Shown in pieces: positions 1 to 8,205 of a stretch of 64,000 nt of DNA. Made by a program: the position numbers and the translations under genes. The notes below the pieces were generated by a model that did not search any database, was not told the DNA's origin, and saw nothing but the letters and a program-made list of their open reading frames with translations. The DNA comes from Ignavibacteria bacterium (lineage in GTDB: Bacteria; Bacteroidota; Ignavibacteria; Kapaibacteriales; UBA961): contig JADJXV010000025.1 of NCBI GenBank assembly GCA_016720145.1, forward strand, positions 33,020-97,019, in the 5' to 3' direction. Each line of letters begins with the position of its first letter. The stretch's first letter is position 1.

Positions 1-575
1 TACTTATTATCTTTCCATTGATTGGTCCAGCGAGCGCTGTCTTCGATAAGTGCTTGGAGGCGCTTGAGTTTTGTGGCTTCTTGTTTAGCGCTTATGACCC
101 AATTGATGGACGGCTTTTTATACGATGGCGCGAGTGTTTGGAAGTACACCCACGCTTGCGGGTGTGCTTTGAATTGCTGTTCAAAGTCTTCGCTGAAATG
201 GACTTCCGCGATTTCGTGGGAATAGATTCCCGACTTATGCGCCTTGCGGAGTGCGAAGCTCGCCAGACCGGCGGGGAACATGAGTCCGCGCTCGGTCAGG
301 TCTTCGACTTTCTTGCAATTCACCACGCTCCAAATACTATCGGATTTACGCCGAGTAAACCTAATTTGATAGCGTTCGTGGTCGATGGAGGTACGCACGG
401 CGTCGATCCAACCAAAACACAATGCTTCATCGACCGATTGCGACCACGTCATCGATTCCTTGCCGCTACTCGCTTTATAGAATCCGACGATGAGTTCGGT
501 TTCTATCAGATGATTCGCCTCAAGCCATGTTCGGAAGGCGGCTTGGTTGTTGAAGAATATGGGGGATGTGTGCAT
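1..575 (-). CDS. YdeI/OmpD-associated family protein (3' end cut by window edge)
   Basis: The minus strand reads 191 codons from an ATG at 573-575 to the window edge without a stop. The start reads MHTSPIFFNNQAAFRTWLEA, followed by blocks typical of the YdeI family: 'ETELIVGFYKASSGK', 'TWSQSVDEALCFGWIDAVR', 'ERYQIRFTRRKSDSIWSVVN' and 'GLMFPAGLASF'. Family members are about 190-200 residues, so the stop probably lies just outside the window (the last two bases read 'ta'). Members have been linked to stress or antimicrobial-peptide tolerance, but no enzymatic role is established. The plus-strand ORFs over this stretch are antisense shadows. Confidence 0.85.
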   Translation of the reverse strand, partial: MHTSPIFFNNQAAFRTWLEANHLIETELIVGFYKASSGKESMTWSQSVDEALCFGWIDAVRTSIDHERYQIRFTRRKSDSIWSVVNCKKVEDLTERGLMFPAGLASFALRKAHKSGIYSHEIAEVHFSEDFEQQFKAHPQAWVYFQTLAPSYKKPSINWVISAKQEATKLKRLQALIEDSARWTNQWKDNK

Positions 576-668
576 GTGTGTGAGTTGTATAATTGCGTAT
601 CAATTACTTTATTAAAAGTCTAATAATTTCTCTCCATTTGACTTCTCAACAATTATAATGTAAATTCC

Positions 669-1955
669 TCAGTTTTCAATCATCAAACTACCAATTTTAT
701 CCTGTAACAATTTCTTTTCTTTGTCAGATTTGGTTAAGCGGATAGCTTTTTCAAAATGATACTTAGCCGTTGTTTTGTCTTTGATTGAAGTATAAACTAC
801 ACCAAGTAAGCTGTGGTAGAGATAATAATTATCAAGTTTATTTTTGGAGTTCAGGTTTTGTAAGGCAGCAAGCGCGGCGGCTGAACCTTTCAGTCTCAAT
901 ATAACTACAATTCTATTTAATTCAGTTACTTCCGATGGTTGTAATTTGCAGAGCCAATCGTAGAGTTCCAAAATTCTTTTCCAATTTGTATCTTCAAATT
1001 TTGCTGCCACACAATGCTCAAAGGCAATAGCCGCTTCGAGATGATAGGTGCTGATTGTTGTGCCAAAGGCGGCTTTGTTCAAATACTCATTTCCTTCGGC
1101 AATTAATTTGTAATTCCATGTACTTCGATCTTGCTGATTGAGGAGTATAATATCGCCATCATGGGTTAATCTACTGTCGATTCTTGAAGAATGAAAACAC
1201 ATAAGTGCCATTAATGCAAATGTTTCCGGTATTTGAGTGATTTTGTTTTCCGTTAATAATTTGCACAACAACATTGCTTCCGCAATTAAATCTTTTCGTA
1301 TTAATTCCTCAGAATTTGATGAATTATATCCTTCGTTGAATAAGAGATAAATTGAATTCAACACAGCATTTGTCCGCTTTTTTAGTTCAGAATCAGACGG
1401 AAATTCTACCTTGATTTTATGCTGACGGAATAGTTCTTTGGTTCGGAATAATCGTTTTGAAATCGTTTCTTCCGTTGTGAGAAATGCTTTGGCAATTTCT
1501 GAAGTACTGAAACCGCAAAGAGTTTTGAGAATAAGTGTTATCTGGTTTTCCACGGAAATAATGGGATTACAACAGGCAAACATCATCCTCAGCATATCAT
1601 CTTGGAGAGCATCTTCATTCCATAATATATCGATTGTCGATGCTAAGGTATATTCAGAAGTGAGCAATACACGTTCATTATCACTGAAATCGTACTGAAC
1701 TGAATGTTTATTTCTGCGGATAATATCGATCGTTTTATTCTTTGCCACTCGAAAGAGCCACGCTGACGGATTATCCGGTATGCCTTTGAGTTTCCAAACA
1801 CTTATTGCATCGATAAATGTCTGCTGTACAACATCTTCGGCCGTTTCAAGGTTTTGGGTTCCGAATATTTTCGTCAAAACAGAAACCATCTTTCCCGCTT
1901 CGTGACGGAAAAGATGGTCTGTTAAAGTGTTAATTGTATTATCGGACGAAGTCAA
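669..1955 (-). CDS. ECF42-type RNA polymerase sigma factor with C-terminal TPR-like extension
   Basis: This is a 428-residue sigma factor, roughly twice the length of a plain ECF sigma. Sigma region 2 spans about residues 10-82 (ends 'AWLFRVAKNKTIDIIRR'). Region 4 spans about 125-175 ('LKTLCGFSTSEIAKAFLTTE', a helix-turn-helix). A DUF6596-like block follows at about 190-290 ('NSIYLLFNEGYNSSNSEELI') and then a helical, TPR-like tail. This architecture defines the ECF42 group, whose extension is thought to replace an anti-sigma factor. ECF42 genes typically sit beside DGPF/YCII genes, and one lies 140 bp upstream here, so that gene is the likely target. The targeting is inference from the group, not seen directly. 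Confidence 0.9.
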   Translation of the reverse strand: MTSSDNTINTLTDHLFRHEAGKMVSVLTKIFGTQNLETAEDVVQQTFIDAISVWKLKGIPDNPSAWLFRVAKNKTIDIIRRNKHSVQYDFSDNERVLLTSEYTLASTIDILWNEDALQDDMLRMMFACCNPIISVENQITLILKTLCGFSTSEIAKAFLTTEETISKRLFRTKELFRQHKIKVEFPSDSELKKRTNAVLNSIYLLFNEGYNSSNSEELIRKDLIAEAMLLCKLLTENKITQIPETFALMALMCFHSSRIDSRLTHDGDIILLNQQDRSTWNYKLIAEGNEYLNKAAFGTTISTYHLEAAIAFEHCVAAKFEDTNWKRILELYDWLCKLQPSEVTELNRIVVILRLKGSAAALAALQNLNSKNKLDNYYLYHSLLGVVYTSIKDKTTAKYHFEKAIRLTKSDKEKKLLQDKIGSLMIEN

Positions 1956-2095
1956 AATATTGAGTCCTTATTGTATGAGTTTTTGTCAGTGTGTGCTGAA
2001 TTGTCATCAATCATTACATAAAAAAACTGTTGCTACAAAAATAACAACAGTTCTTTAAATTGATTAAGCAGGAGAAGGAATTACATTAGTTGGAA

Positions 2096-2446
2096 TTACA
2101 TCTTTAATTCCTGAATCTCTCTCACTTCGACTTTACCATCTTCAAATTCAAGTATTGGACAATCTTTCGAGATTTCCACTGCTCGATCATACGATTCTGC
2201 TTTACAAATCAAGTATCCACCAACCATTTCCTTCCCTTCAATAAATGGTCCATCAGAAACGATTTTTGACCTTCCGGAAATTTGCTTGCCTGTCCCATTC
2301 AAAGGTTGCGCACCTATCAATAAACCATCTTTTGCAAGTCCGCTCATCCAGTCCATCCAATTTTGCATGTGACATTGTTTCTCTTCTGCTGATTGAGCAG
2401 CAAGCGAACTATTGCCGCCTCTAAATAAAAATAAATACTCTTTCAT
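2096..2446 (-). CDS. YCII/DGPF-domain protein
   Basis: This is a 116-residue ferredoxin-like-fold protein of the YCII-related family. The start MKEYLFLFRGG and the central block 'SDGPFIEGKEMVGGYLICKA' contain the DGPF signature, followed by 'EISKDCPILEFEDGKVEVREI'. DGPF proteins are the standard genomic partners and probable targets of ECF42 sigma factors, and such a sigma factor lies immediately downstream in the same direction. The biochemical activity is unknown for most members. It probably belongs to one transcription unit with the DinB-like gene upstream (79-bp gap) and the sigma gene downstream (140-bp gap). Confidence 0.9.
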   Translation of the reverse strand: MKEYLFLFRGGNSSLAAQSAEEKQCHMQNWMDWMSGLAKDGLLIGAQPLNGTGKQISGRSKIVSDGPFIEGKEMVGGYLICKAESYDRAVEISKDCPILEFEDGKVEVREIQELKM

Positions 2447-2525
2447 GTTGTTGTTATTTATAAAGTTATAAAATTAACTGTTATTATTTCGACCATGTTG
2501 ATATTATTAACTAACAGGTAGAATT

Positions 2526-3008
2526 TCAATATTTCATAGCTTCTTTAGTATGGAATTTTTTGAGAAACGCAATTTGACCAATATCGTAGCTTTCGTGTTG
2601 AGTCAGGAATGCAATTGTACCTCCAAAAGTAAAATCACCGATCGGACTTTTTAACGGACATTCTGCAGCGAGATGTTCTTCACTTACAGATGATAAAGCT
2701 TCTTTTAGTAAAACAGAAGCTTTATTCCATTCAGCTTTCACATTTGCTATTGTTGGGTAATTATCGTTTGCATCATATGCTTTAAAGTTCTCAAATTTCC
2801 CATCATACGGATTATCAGCCGGCTTTCCGAGCATTGCACAAATATTAAATCGTGCCCATACTGTATGGGTAGCCATCCAAATTAATGGATTGTTGTGATC
2901 GCTGATTCTTTCATTCGCCTGAGCGTCCGTCACACCATCTAAGGCGTTGATAAAAAGGCGACTGTTCATGTTTAACATGATTTCGGATTGATAGATAGAT
3001 GTTCTCAT
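2526..3008 (-). CDS. DinB-superfamily (DinB/YfiT-like four-helix) protein
   Basis: This 160-residue protein resembles the DinB/YfiT metalloenzyme fold. It opens with 'NMNSRLFINALDGVTDAQAN', then 'NPLIWMATHTVWARFNICAMLG' with a candidate metal-binding His, and near the C terminus 'AFLTQHESYDIGQIAFLKKF', the typical second His segment. The superfamily includes thiol-transferases and damage-inducible proteins of unclear role, so I do not assign a reaction. It is first in a three-gene minus-strand run with the DGPF gene and the ECF42 sigma gene, so a shared stress regulon is plausible. Confidence 0.8.
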   Translation of the reverse strand: MRTSIYQSEIMLNMNSRLFINALDGVTDAQANERISDHNNPLIWMATHTVWARFNICAMLGKPADNPYDGKFENFKAYDANDNYPTIANVKAEWNKASVLLKEALSSVSEEHLAAECPLKSPIGDFTFGGTIAFLTQHESYDIGQIAFLKKFHTKEAMKY

Positions 3009-3103
3009 AAAATTTATAAAAGTAAAAAAAATATTTTGATATCACAGCAATGACGAACGAGATTTTATGAATAGGACATCACAATGAAGAAATTTTAAAT
3101 TTT

Positions 3104-3285
3104 CCTTCCCTTCAGGTGCTACATCTGACGTCAATTACTTGATGAATAAACACTTGCTGAGTATTACGTCCGTATTTCATATCTCTCAATTTAGCATCAT
3201 CAGGTATCTATGTACTCCGTGCAGATGTTTCAGCGGTAGGTTTACGGTTTCAACAACCGACTGACGGTTGTCCCTTTGACTGGGC
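3104..3285 (-). repeat. Interspersed repeat, copy A of three
   Basis: This intergenic block recurs at 4483-4652 and 5042-5213 in the same orientation. Shared anchors are 'TGACGTCAATTA', 'AATAAACACTTGCTGAG', 'CTCCGTG', 'TTTCAGCGG' and a terminal ACCGAC/GTCGGT inverted repeat. The rest of the 3009-3409 gap holds no gene; near its end, 3335-3362 resembles a dispersed palindrome half ('CTTCGACAAGCTCAGCATGAC'). Confidence 0.75.
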
Positions 3286-3409
3286 ACAAGAAGACCAGAG
3301 GATCCAATGCCAAATCCAAAGAAGAAATAGGTTTTAATACTTCGACAAGCTCAGCATGACAGTAAGTTTCTTATTGTATTAAAGTTGAATTGCTAGTCTA
3401 TCCCATTAC

Positions 3410-4177
3410 TCACCCTTCATTCTTCTTCAGATTCACCATCTCCGTGAAGCTTTTGGCAGCGTTGGTGAATTCTGACGGTACGAGCACGATGGTGGTCGTG
3501 TTGTTGTCAATACCGATTTCCGAGAGCATTTGCATGCGCCTAAGTTCAAGTGCTATTGGACTTCCTTCCATTTCTTTTGCGCCTTGGGTGAGCTTGATCG
3601 ATGCTTCGAGTTCGGCTTCGGCTTTTACGATCCGCGCGCGTTTTTCGCGGATGGCTTCGGCTTCGCGTGCCATTGCGCGTTGCATCGCTTCCGGGATTTC
3701 CACATCTTTCATCTCGACCATTTCGATTTTAATGCCCCAGGGTTCTGTGGCTACATCTACTATTTTCTGAAGCGTACCATTGATTTGTTCACGTTCACGG
3801 AGTACTTCATCGAGTGAATGCTGACCGATGATATTGCGGAGGGCGGTGACGGAGAATTGATAGACGGCTTTGTTGTAATCGGCGACTTTGATGATGGCGT
3901 CTTCGGGGTTGGTAATCTTAAACCAAAGTACAGCATTGACTTTGATCGTCACGCTGTCCTTGGTTATGGTTTCCTGTTGTTCGAGATCGACTGTCTTGGT
4001 GCGGATATCTACCCGCTGCATGCGGTCAATAAACGGTATAAGCCAGAATAATCCGGGACCCTTTACACCGATGAATCTTCCGAGCCGGAAGACAATAGCA
4101 CGTTGATATTCTTGAGCGATGCGGAGTCCGGATAAGAGTATCAGAACGATGATAACGAGAAATGGTAGAAATGTCAT
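3410..4177 (-). CDS. Slipin/stomatin-like SPFH (band 7) membrane protein
   Basis: This 255-residue protein has an N-terminal membrane anchor (residues 1-20, 'FLPFLVIIVLILLSGLRI'), then a full SPFH/band-7 domain: 'YQRAIVFRLGRFIGVKGPGL', 'VDIRTKTVDLEQQETITKD', 'VNAVLWFKITNPEDAI', 'ALRNIIGQHSLDEVL'. An E/A/R-rich coiled-coil segment follows at about 170-215 ('AMAREAEAIREKRARIVKAE'). Slipins form membrane-associated oligomeric scaffolds, often paired with an NfeD protease partner. No NfeD-like gene is adjacent, so it would act alone or with a distant partner. The start is set by the anchor helix. Confidence 0.93.
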   Translation of the reverse strand: MTFLPFLVIIVLILLSGLRIAQEYQRAIVFRLGRFIGVKGPGLFWLIPFIDRMQRVDIRTKTVDLEQQETITKDSVTIKVNAVLWFKITNPEDAIIKVADYNKAVYQFSVTALRNIIGQHSLDEVLREREQINGTLQKIVDVATEPWGIKIEMVEMKDVEIPEAMQRAMAREAEAIREKRARIVKAEAELEASIKLTQGAKEMEGSPIALELRRMQMLSEIGIDNNTTTIVLVPSEFTNAAKSFTEMVNLKKNEG

Positions 4178-4337
4178 GATGTTGTTGAGGATAATGGATA
4201 AATAGTTGAGAGTTGTGTGGATGTTGAGCGTACGTTATTTAGGTTTCCGCATCAAATTTTTCGAGGGGTAATAATCCCTTTCTTTAGCCCTATAAGGGCG
4301 AAATAGTAATAGAAAGTACGCCCACTAATTCATAAAA

Positions 4338-4447
4338 GCTCCATCGGAGCGAAATAGTTGGTGGATTGATCGTATTTATGTCGCTCCTCCGGAGCTTTAT
4401 TTCTACGTTTCGTTCATTTTCTATTACGATATCGCTCCGATGGAGCT
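4338..4447. repeat. REP-like palindrome cluster
   Basis: Three short imperfect palindromes of one theme lie within 110 bp of the gap between the slipin and DUF3817 genes: AGCTCCATCGGAGCG at 4338-4352, CGCTCCTCCGGAGC at about 4382-4395 and CGCTCCGATGGAGC at about 4433-4446. Each could fold as a small GC-rich hairpin. A weaker relative ('AGCCCTATAAGGGC') lies near 4286. No coding potential is evident here. Confidence 0.6.
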
Positions 4448-4482
4448 ATCTGATATTTTGATGCGGAAACCCTATACTTTAT

Positions 4483-4652
4483 TTCCGTCCTGTCAGGTGC
4501 CAAACTTGACGTCAATTACTTGCTAAATAAACACTTGCTGAGGATTATTTCTACCTCCAAAATTTCAAATCACCCGTCACCAATCTACTCCGTGAAGACG
4601 TTTCAGCGGTATGTGTTTATGGTCGGTTGTAGATCCCGAACGGACGGGAATG
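4483..4652 (-). repeat. Interspersed repeat, copy B of three
   Basis: This is the second copy of the repeat described at 3104-3285. It keeps 'TTGACGTCAATTACTTG', 'AATAAACACTTGCTGAG', 'ACTCCGTGAAGACGTTTCAG' and the GGTCGGTTG end, with 'CCTGTCAGGTGC' at its left edge. It lies in the 498-bp gap between the slipin and DUF3817 genes, which otherwise holds only the REP-like cluster. Confidence 0.75.
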
Positions 4653-4675
4653 TAGCGTAAATTAAGAGGTCATCA

Positions 4676-4990
4676 TTATTCATTAAACGTATCTTGTATC
4701 GGTTTGAAGAGTTTTTTATCTGCCCAAAATGTACCAAACGGTATAATGGAAGCCAACAATGCCAAAGACATTATTTTGAATTTCCATTTTTGTTCGAATG
4801 TAATTTGAAATACTGTATAGACATACAATACAAAAAGTAATCCATGAATCAGTCCAAATATCTTATTTGGCAAAGGCATTTCGAAAGCATATTTGAGGGG
4901 CATTGTTACAAAAAGTAACACCAAAAAAGATACTCCTTCCACAAATGCGAGTACTCGAAGTCTGCCGATTTGGGTTTTTAATAAGTCCAT
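4676..4990 (-). CDS. DUF3817 family integral membrane protein
   Basis: This is a 104-residue protein if started at the ATG at 4988-4990 (MDLLKTQIGRLRVLAFVEGV). The longer frame running up to 5074 would translate part of interspersed repeat copy C, so the shorter start is preferred. The family pattern is clear: 'LRVLAFVEGVSFLVLLFVTM', 'PLKYAFEMPLPNKIFGLIHG' and 'FGTFWADKKLFK'. It has about three hydrophobic segments. The function of DUF3817 proteins is unknown; homologues often sit at the C terminus of or beside transporters, which is not the case here. Confidence 0.85.
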   Translation of the reverse strand: MDLLKTQIGRLRVLAFVEGVSFLVLLFVTMPLKYAFEMPLPNKIFGLIHGLLFVLYVYTVFQITFEQKWKFKIMSLALLASIIPFGTFWADKKLFKPIQDTFNE

Positions 4991-5041
4991 TTTAAGTAAT
5001 ATAAGAATGAGAATAGCTCGGATGTTGAAAGAGTTAATAGA

Positions 5042-5213
5042 TTCCGTCCCGCTATGTGTTACATCTGACGTCAATTATCTGACAAATAAACACATGCTGA
5101 GTATTGCTTCTACCTCGTTAATTTCATACTATCCGGCACACATGTACTCCGTGTTGACGTTTCAGCGGAATGTGTTTCCGGTCGGTTGAAACAACCGACC
5201 GGAAGGGAAATGG
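5042..5213 (-). repeat. Interspersed repeat, copy C of three
   Basis: This is the third copy of the repeat. Its right part contains a perfect 10-bp hairpin: CCGGTCGGTT at 5178-5187 and AACCGACCGG at 5193-5202, with loop GAAAC. The copy lies between DUF3817 and the serine hydrolase gene and overlaps the artefactual N-terminal extension of the DUF3817 frame. Confidence 0.75.
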
Positions 5214-5245
5214 TTGGTTTCAGGCGTCAATTCCACCTGTAAGTA

Positions 5246-6760
5246 TTAATGTATAAATACAGTTCTCGTCATTACCGTTCTATCTTTATTCTCTATTACC
5301 AGCAGATACATACCTGTGGGGAGCATATCTACTGAAATTGAACTTCGCGCTCCTGTAATTTCCTTTTGTAGTAATTTTTGACCAATGACTGAATAAACGG
5401 TAAGCGTTCCTTGAAAACTGCTCGGAAAGTTGTCAATTGATAGTTTTGAATCCTGATGATTAGAGTAGATGGTAATGGTTGAATTGTCTTGGAAGTCATT
5501 TAGTACATTGACATTATCAAACAAATCAAGCGTCGGCCAGGTTGGAATATTCGGGAATTCATCGCTCACCATACTCATAAATTCTAAATAGAATGGAGTG
5601 TAAACCTCGGGTAATGTATTGAATAAAATAGCATAACTCGTTTGATGTTTTTTATTTGTTCGGATAATGGTTGCAGTGCCTTCAATTCCTCCTGTATGGT
5701 ATTTTTCATCAGCATTGACGAACCAACCTAATCCATACTCAGGCCAATTCTTAGATTTTTGGGTCATCGTATCTTGGGTAGCGGAAGTCAGAATATCTTG
5801 TCTGTTGGATATACCATCAACTGCTGTCAAGAGTTTGCATAAGTCCTGCGCAGAGGCCACCCATCCGCCGGCAGGAGTCATTATTTCCCAATTGTATCCT
5901 CCATACTGCGCGGGTACACTCTTGGGAATTCCGGTAAAAATGGAAGTAGAAAGGGGAGCGCCGGGATACGTGTAATAGCTAACTTCGTTAGGATATTTAT
6001 CGTGCTGTAATGTTCTGCCTTCGTGCATATCGACTATACCAAGCGGCGTGAGAATAGAGTCCCGAACATAATCTTCATATTTTTTACCGGTAACACGTTC
6101 AATGACCAAACCTAAAAGTGTATATCCAAAATTAGAATAAAAGACTGAAGTACCGGGTGAAAACCCAAGAGTGTCGTGCTTCAGTGTCCATTTCAGAACA
6201 TTCTCGAAGGAGTTTGTGGGCGGGTTTTCGCCGGTTGCCAGAGCTATTTCATACGTTTTCCAGAGCGGTTCGGTGGTAAAGTTGAATGTAAAGCCTGCGC
6301 TATGATTGAGTAATTGTCGCACGGTAAACTTGTACATTCGCGGATCCAGAGCATTTTGATAGATGGTGTCATTCAGTATTCCTGAGCTCCCTAACACTGT
6401 CCTGTCCAAATCAATTGTTCCTGCCTCGAATAGTTTCATAACAGCTATACTTGTAATGGCCTTTGATACACTCGCCAAGCGAAAAATACTGTTTGGCTGA
6501 ACTTTCCTTTTGTCCAAAGTATCAGTAATTCCATATCCACGATTATAGACCAATCTTCCCTGATACGTAATTGCCATTTGTCCACCGACCACATTGTATT
6601 TTGCAAGTATTGCATTCATTTTGTCATCAAACAGTTTTAGTTCAGGGACATATACTCCTGTTTGACTCAAGACGGCTTGTGTACTTACCAACAATAGGAT
6701 GAATACAAAGAGAACAGTAAAACTAGGAGTCAAAAGGAATTTAGTGTTTTGATTCTTCAT
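5246..6760 (-). CDS. Secreted class C beta-lactamase-like serine hydrolase with type IX sorting tail
   Basis: This is 504 residues if started at the ATG at 6758-6760 (MKNQNTKFLL); an upstream in-frame start would overlap the DoxX gene. A signal peptide covers about residues 1-33 (ends 'TQAVLSQ'). The beta-lactamase/PBP fold shows the SxxK nucleophile motif 'SVSK' near residues 97-100, a YxN motif 'YSNFGY' and a C-terminal 'HTGG' triad motif. The last 85 residues ('GTLTVYSVIGQKLLQKEI', 'LPTGMYLLVIENKDRTVM') match a type A T9SS sorting domain, so the enzyme is probably exported to the cell surface. The substrate is unknown: peptidase or esterase is more likely than true beta-lactamase. Confidence 0.9.
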   Translation of the reverse strand: MKNQNTKFLLTPSFTVLFVFILLLVSTQAVLSQTGVYVPELKLFDDKMNAILAKYNVVGGQMAITYQGRLVYNRGYGITDTLDKRKVQPNSIFRLASVSKAITSIAVMKLFEAGTIDLDRTVLGSSGILNDTIYQNALDPRMYKFTVRQLLNHSAGFTFNFTTEPLWKTYEIALATGENPPTNSFENVLKWTLKHDTLGFSPGTSVFYSNFGYTLLGLVIERVTGKKYEDYVRDSILTPLGIVDMHEGRTLQHDKYPNEVSYYTYPGAPLSTSIFTGIPKSVPAQYGGYNWEIMTPAGGWVASAQDLCKLLTAVDGISNRQDILTSATQDTMTQKSKNWPEYGLGWFVNADEKYHTGGIEGTATIIRTNKKHQTSYAILFNTLPEVYTPFYLEFMSMVSDEFPNIPTWPTLDLFDNVNVLNDFQDNSTITIYSNHQDSKLSIDNFPSSFQGTLTVYSVIGQKLLQKEITGARSSISVDMLPTGMYLLVIENKDRTVMTRTVFIH

Positions 6761-6795
6761 AGACTTAGAATAAAAGCTGTTGCCATTGCAAGAAG

Positions 6796-7224
6796 TTATG
6801 AACGATTGATACGATGATAAATCCAATTATCCAGCGAATATTTACCGGCGCCGGATAGCGCAATCGCTATATACATTGCACAATACATGAGAGGCAATTC
6901 CTGCTTGCCGAAGCCATCATTGGCATGCACAATTATCGCGGCTACGAGCATGGTGATAAGTAGGGGAATTGCTGCGAGACGGGTGGTAAAACCTAGAATC
7001 AAAAACACCGAACAAAAAAATTCTGCAAAAACTGCAAGCACGAGAGAAGCTGTGACGCCGATACCAATCGGATCGGCAAATTTCAGAGGTTCATGGCCAA
7101 AGAATTTCATGAACTTTCCGGTTCCATGAGTGAGCATAAAAACGCCGCTCGTCACGCGAAGCAGGAGGAGAATCAGATGAATGGTGGTAGGGTAATTACC
7201 GGGATTGAGAATGTTCTTGATCAT
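6796..7224 (-). CDS. DoxX family membrane protein
   Basis: This 142-residue protein has four predicted membrane segments. Features are 'LLLRVTSGVFMLTHGTGKFM' in helix 1, 'FAEFFCSVFLILGFTTRLAA' in the second and third helices and 'ELPLMYCAMYIAIALSGAGK' near the end, the DoxX pattern. DoxX proteins are quinone-associated membrane subunits; members of this type have been tied to oxidative-stress complexes, but no partner is evident here. It lies 36 bp upstream of the serine hydrolase start on the same strand, so co-transcription is possible. Confidence 0.9.
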   Translation of the reverse strand: MIKNILNPGNYPTTIHLILLLLRVTSGVFMLTHGTGKFMKFFGHEPLKFADPIGIGVTASLVLAVFAEFFCSVFLILGFTTRLAAIPLLITMLVAAIIVHANDGFGKQELPLMYCAMYIAIALSGAGKYSLDNWIYHRINRS

Positions 7225-7302
7225 GAGAATTGTTGGATAACGTGTTGAATAGAATATTGTTAGTAAAATTTTACATCATTATATATAAGGTATTCTTTGC
7301 CT

Positions 7303-7414
7303 GTCATTCTGAGGGAGTCTTCGACCGAAGAATCGTCTCTTGCAGTACGGAAATATAGTAAGGAAATGCAGTACGGATAAGCACGTGACGATTCTTCGCT
7401 TCGCTCAGAATGAC
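7303..7414. repeat. Long inverted repeat (dispersed palindrome)
   Basis: The arm at 7303-7336 (starts 'GTCATTCTGAG', contains 'CGAAGAATCGTC') is an inverted copy of 7387-7414 ('GACGATTCTTCGC' to 'CTCAGAATGACA'), with a spacer of about 50 bp holding a short direct repeat 'GCAGTACGGA'. It lies in the gap between DoxX and the FMN reductase. A degraded half resembling this arm occurs near 3335-3362. Confidence 0.65.
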
Positions 7415-7435
7415 ACGATGAAGGTATCTTACCTC

Positions 7436-8098
7436 TCACTCCACACGTTCGGTCGCAGGGTCAGGATGCTGTCCCAAAAACTCCACCCATGCTTTCTTAA
7501 TACACGGATAATTCTTGGAAGCTTCGACGGAATTCAAAAATGAGGTAATTGTATCTTCAAAACGTGCTGCGAGTGTTTCATCGGCGATTCTGCCCTCGGG
7601 CGTGAATGCTTTATGCGCCGAAGCGAGGGAAAACATTGCCGAATAGATATTGGTGCCGAGTTTTTCAAGGGGAATTCTCAATGACCAAAGTGCTTGATTG
7701 CCGCCTCCCATCGACGGCGACGCCGACATGAGCATGGCGTGGCGTTCGTTGAAGGGCTGCGGACGAAAGCGGGAAACCCAATCGATGGAGTTTTTCAGCA
7801 GGCCGGGCATCGAACCGTTGTATTCAGGCGATGCGATGATAAATGCGTCGGTGTTCAGGATACGATTGCGCATCTCAATTGCGCCTGCAGGATGAAAATC
7901 ATTCGTTTCCAAATCCTGATTGAGCGATGGACAGTCGAATTCACTCATCGAGGCAAAATCGACGATGCCGCCGCGCTGTTCAATCACCTGCGCAGCAAGC
8001 CGCGCAAGCGTAGTATTAAGCGAACCAGTCCGTAAAGAAGCCGAGAAAACGAGAATGCGCAGGGGCGCTTGCTTGTTGCTGAGGTCGTTGGTAGTCAT
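7436..8098 (-). CDS. NADPH-dependent FMN reductase family oxidoreductase
   Basis: This 220-residue protein has a flavodoxin-like fold. The phosphate-binding loop is 'ILVFSASLRTGSLNTTLARL' near residues 14-33. The second FMN motif is 'IIASPEYNGSMPGLLKNSID' near residues 90-110. The segment 'SASPSMGGGNQALWSLRI' covers the third flavin loop. Members reduce flavins, quinones or azo dyes with NAD(P)H in the cytoplasm; the substrate cannot be told from sequence. It stands alone between the palindrome at 7303-7414 and a 107-bp gap to the lipoprotein gene. Confidence 0.92.
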   Translation of the reverse strand: MTTNDLSNKQAPLRILVFSASLRTGSLNTTLARLAAQVIEQRGGIVDFASMSEFDCPSLNQDLETNDFHPAGAIEMRNRILNTDAFIIASPEYNGSMPGLLKNSIDWVSRFRPQPFNERHAMLMSASPSMGGGNQALWSLRIPLEKLGTNIYSAMFSLASAHKAFTPEGRIADETLAARFEDTITSFLNSVEASKNYPCIKKAWVEFLGQHPDPATERVE

Positions 8099-8205
8099 AG
8101 GATTTTTTAAGTAATTGTTATAATAGAATGTTAGGTAATTATTATAGAATGATTATTCACTAAATACGGTCGTTGAAATACCACCAAAATAACAAAAATA
8201 GAGTG

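Noticed and set aside
18..623. Plus-strand 201-codon ORF at the window start
   Set aside because: The opposite strand encodes a well-conserved YdeI-family protein over the same bases; the plus-strand translation shows no family pattern.
3121..5075. TGACGTCA in the interspersed repeats as a cAMP-response element linked to the cyclase array
   Set aside because: That palindrome is a eukaryotic CREB site. Bacterial CRP sites follow TGTGA-N6-TCACA, which is not seen here, so the match carries no regulatory meaning.
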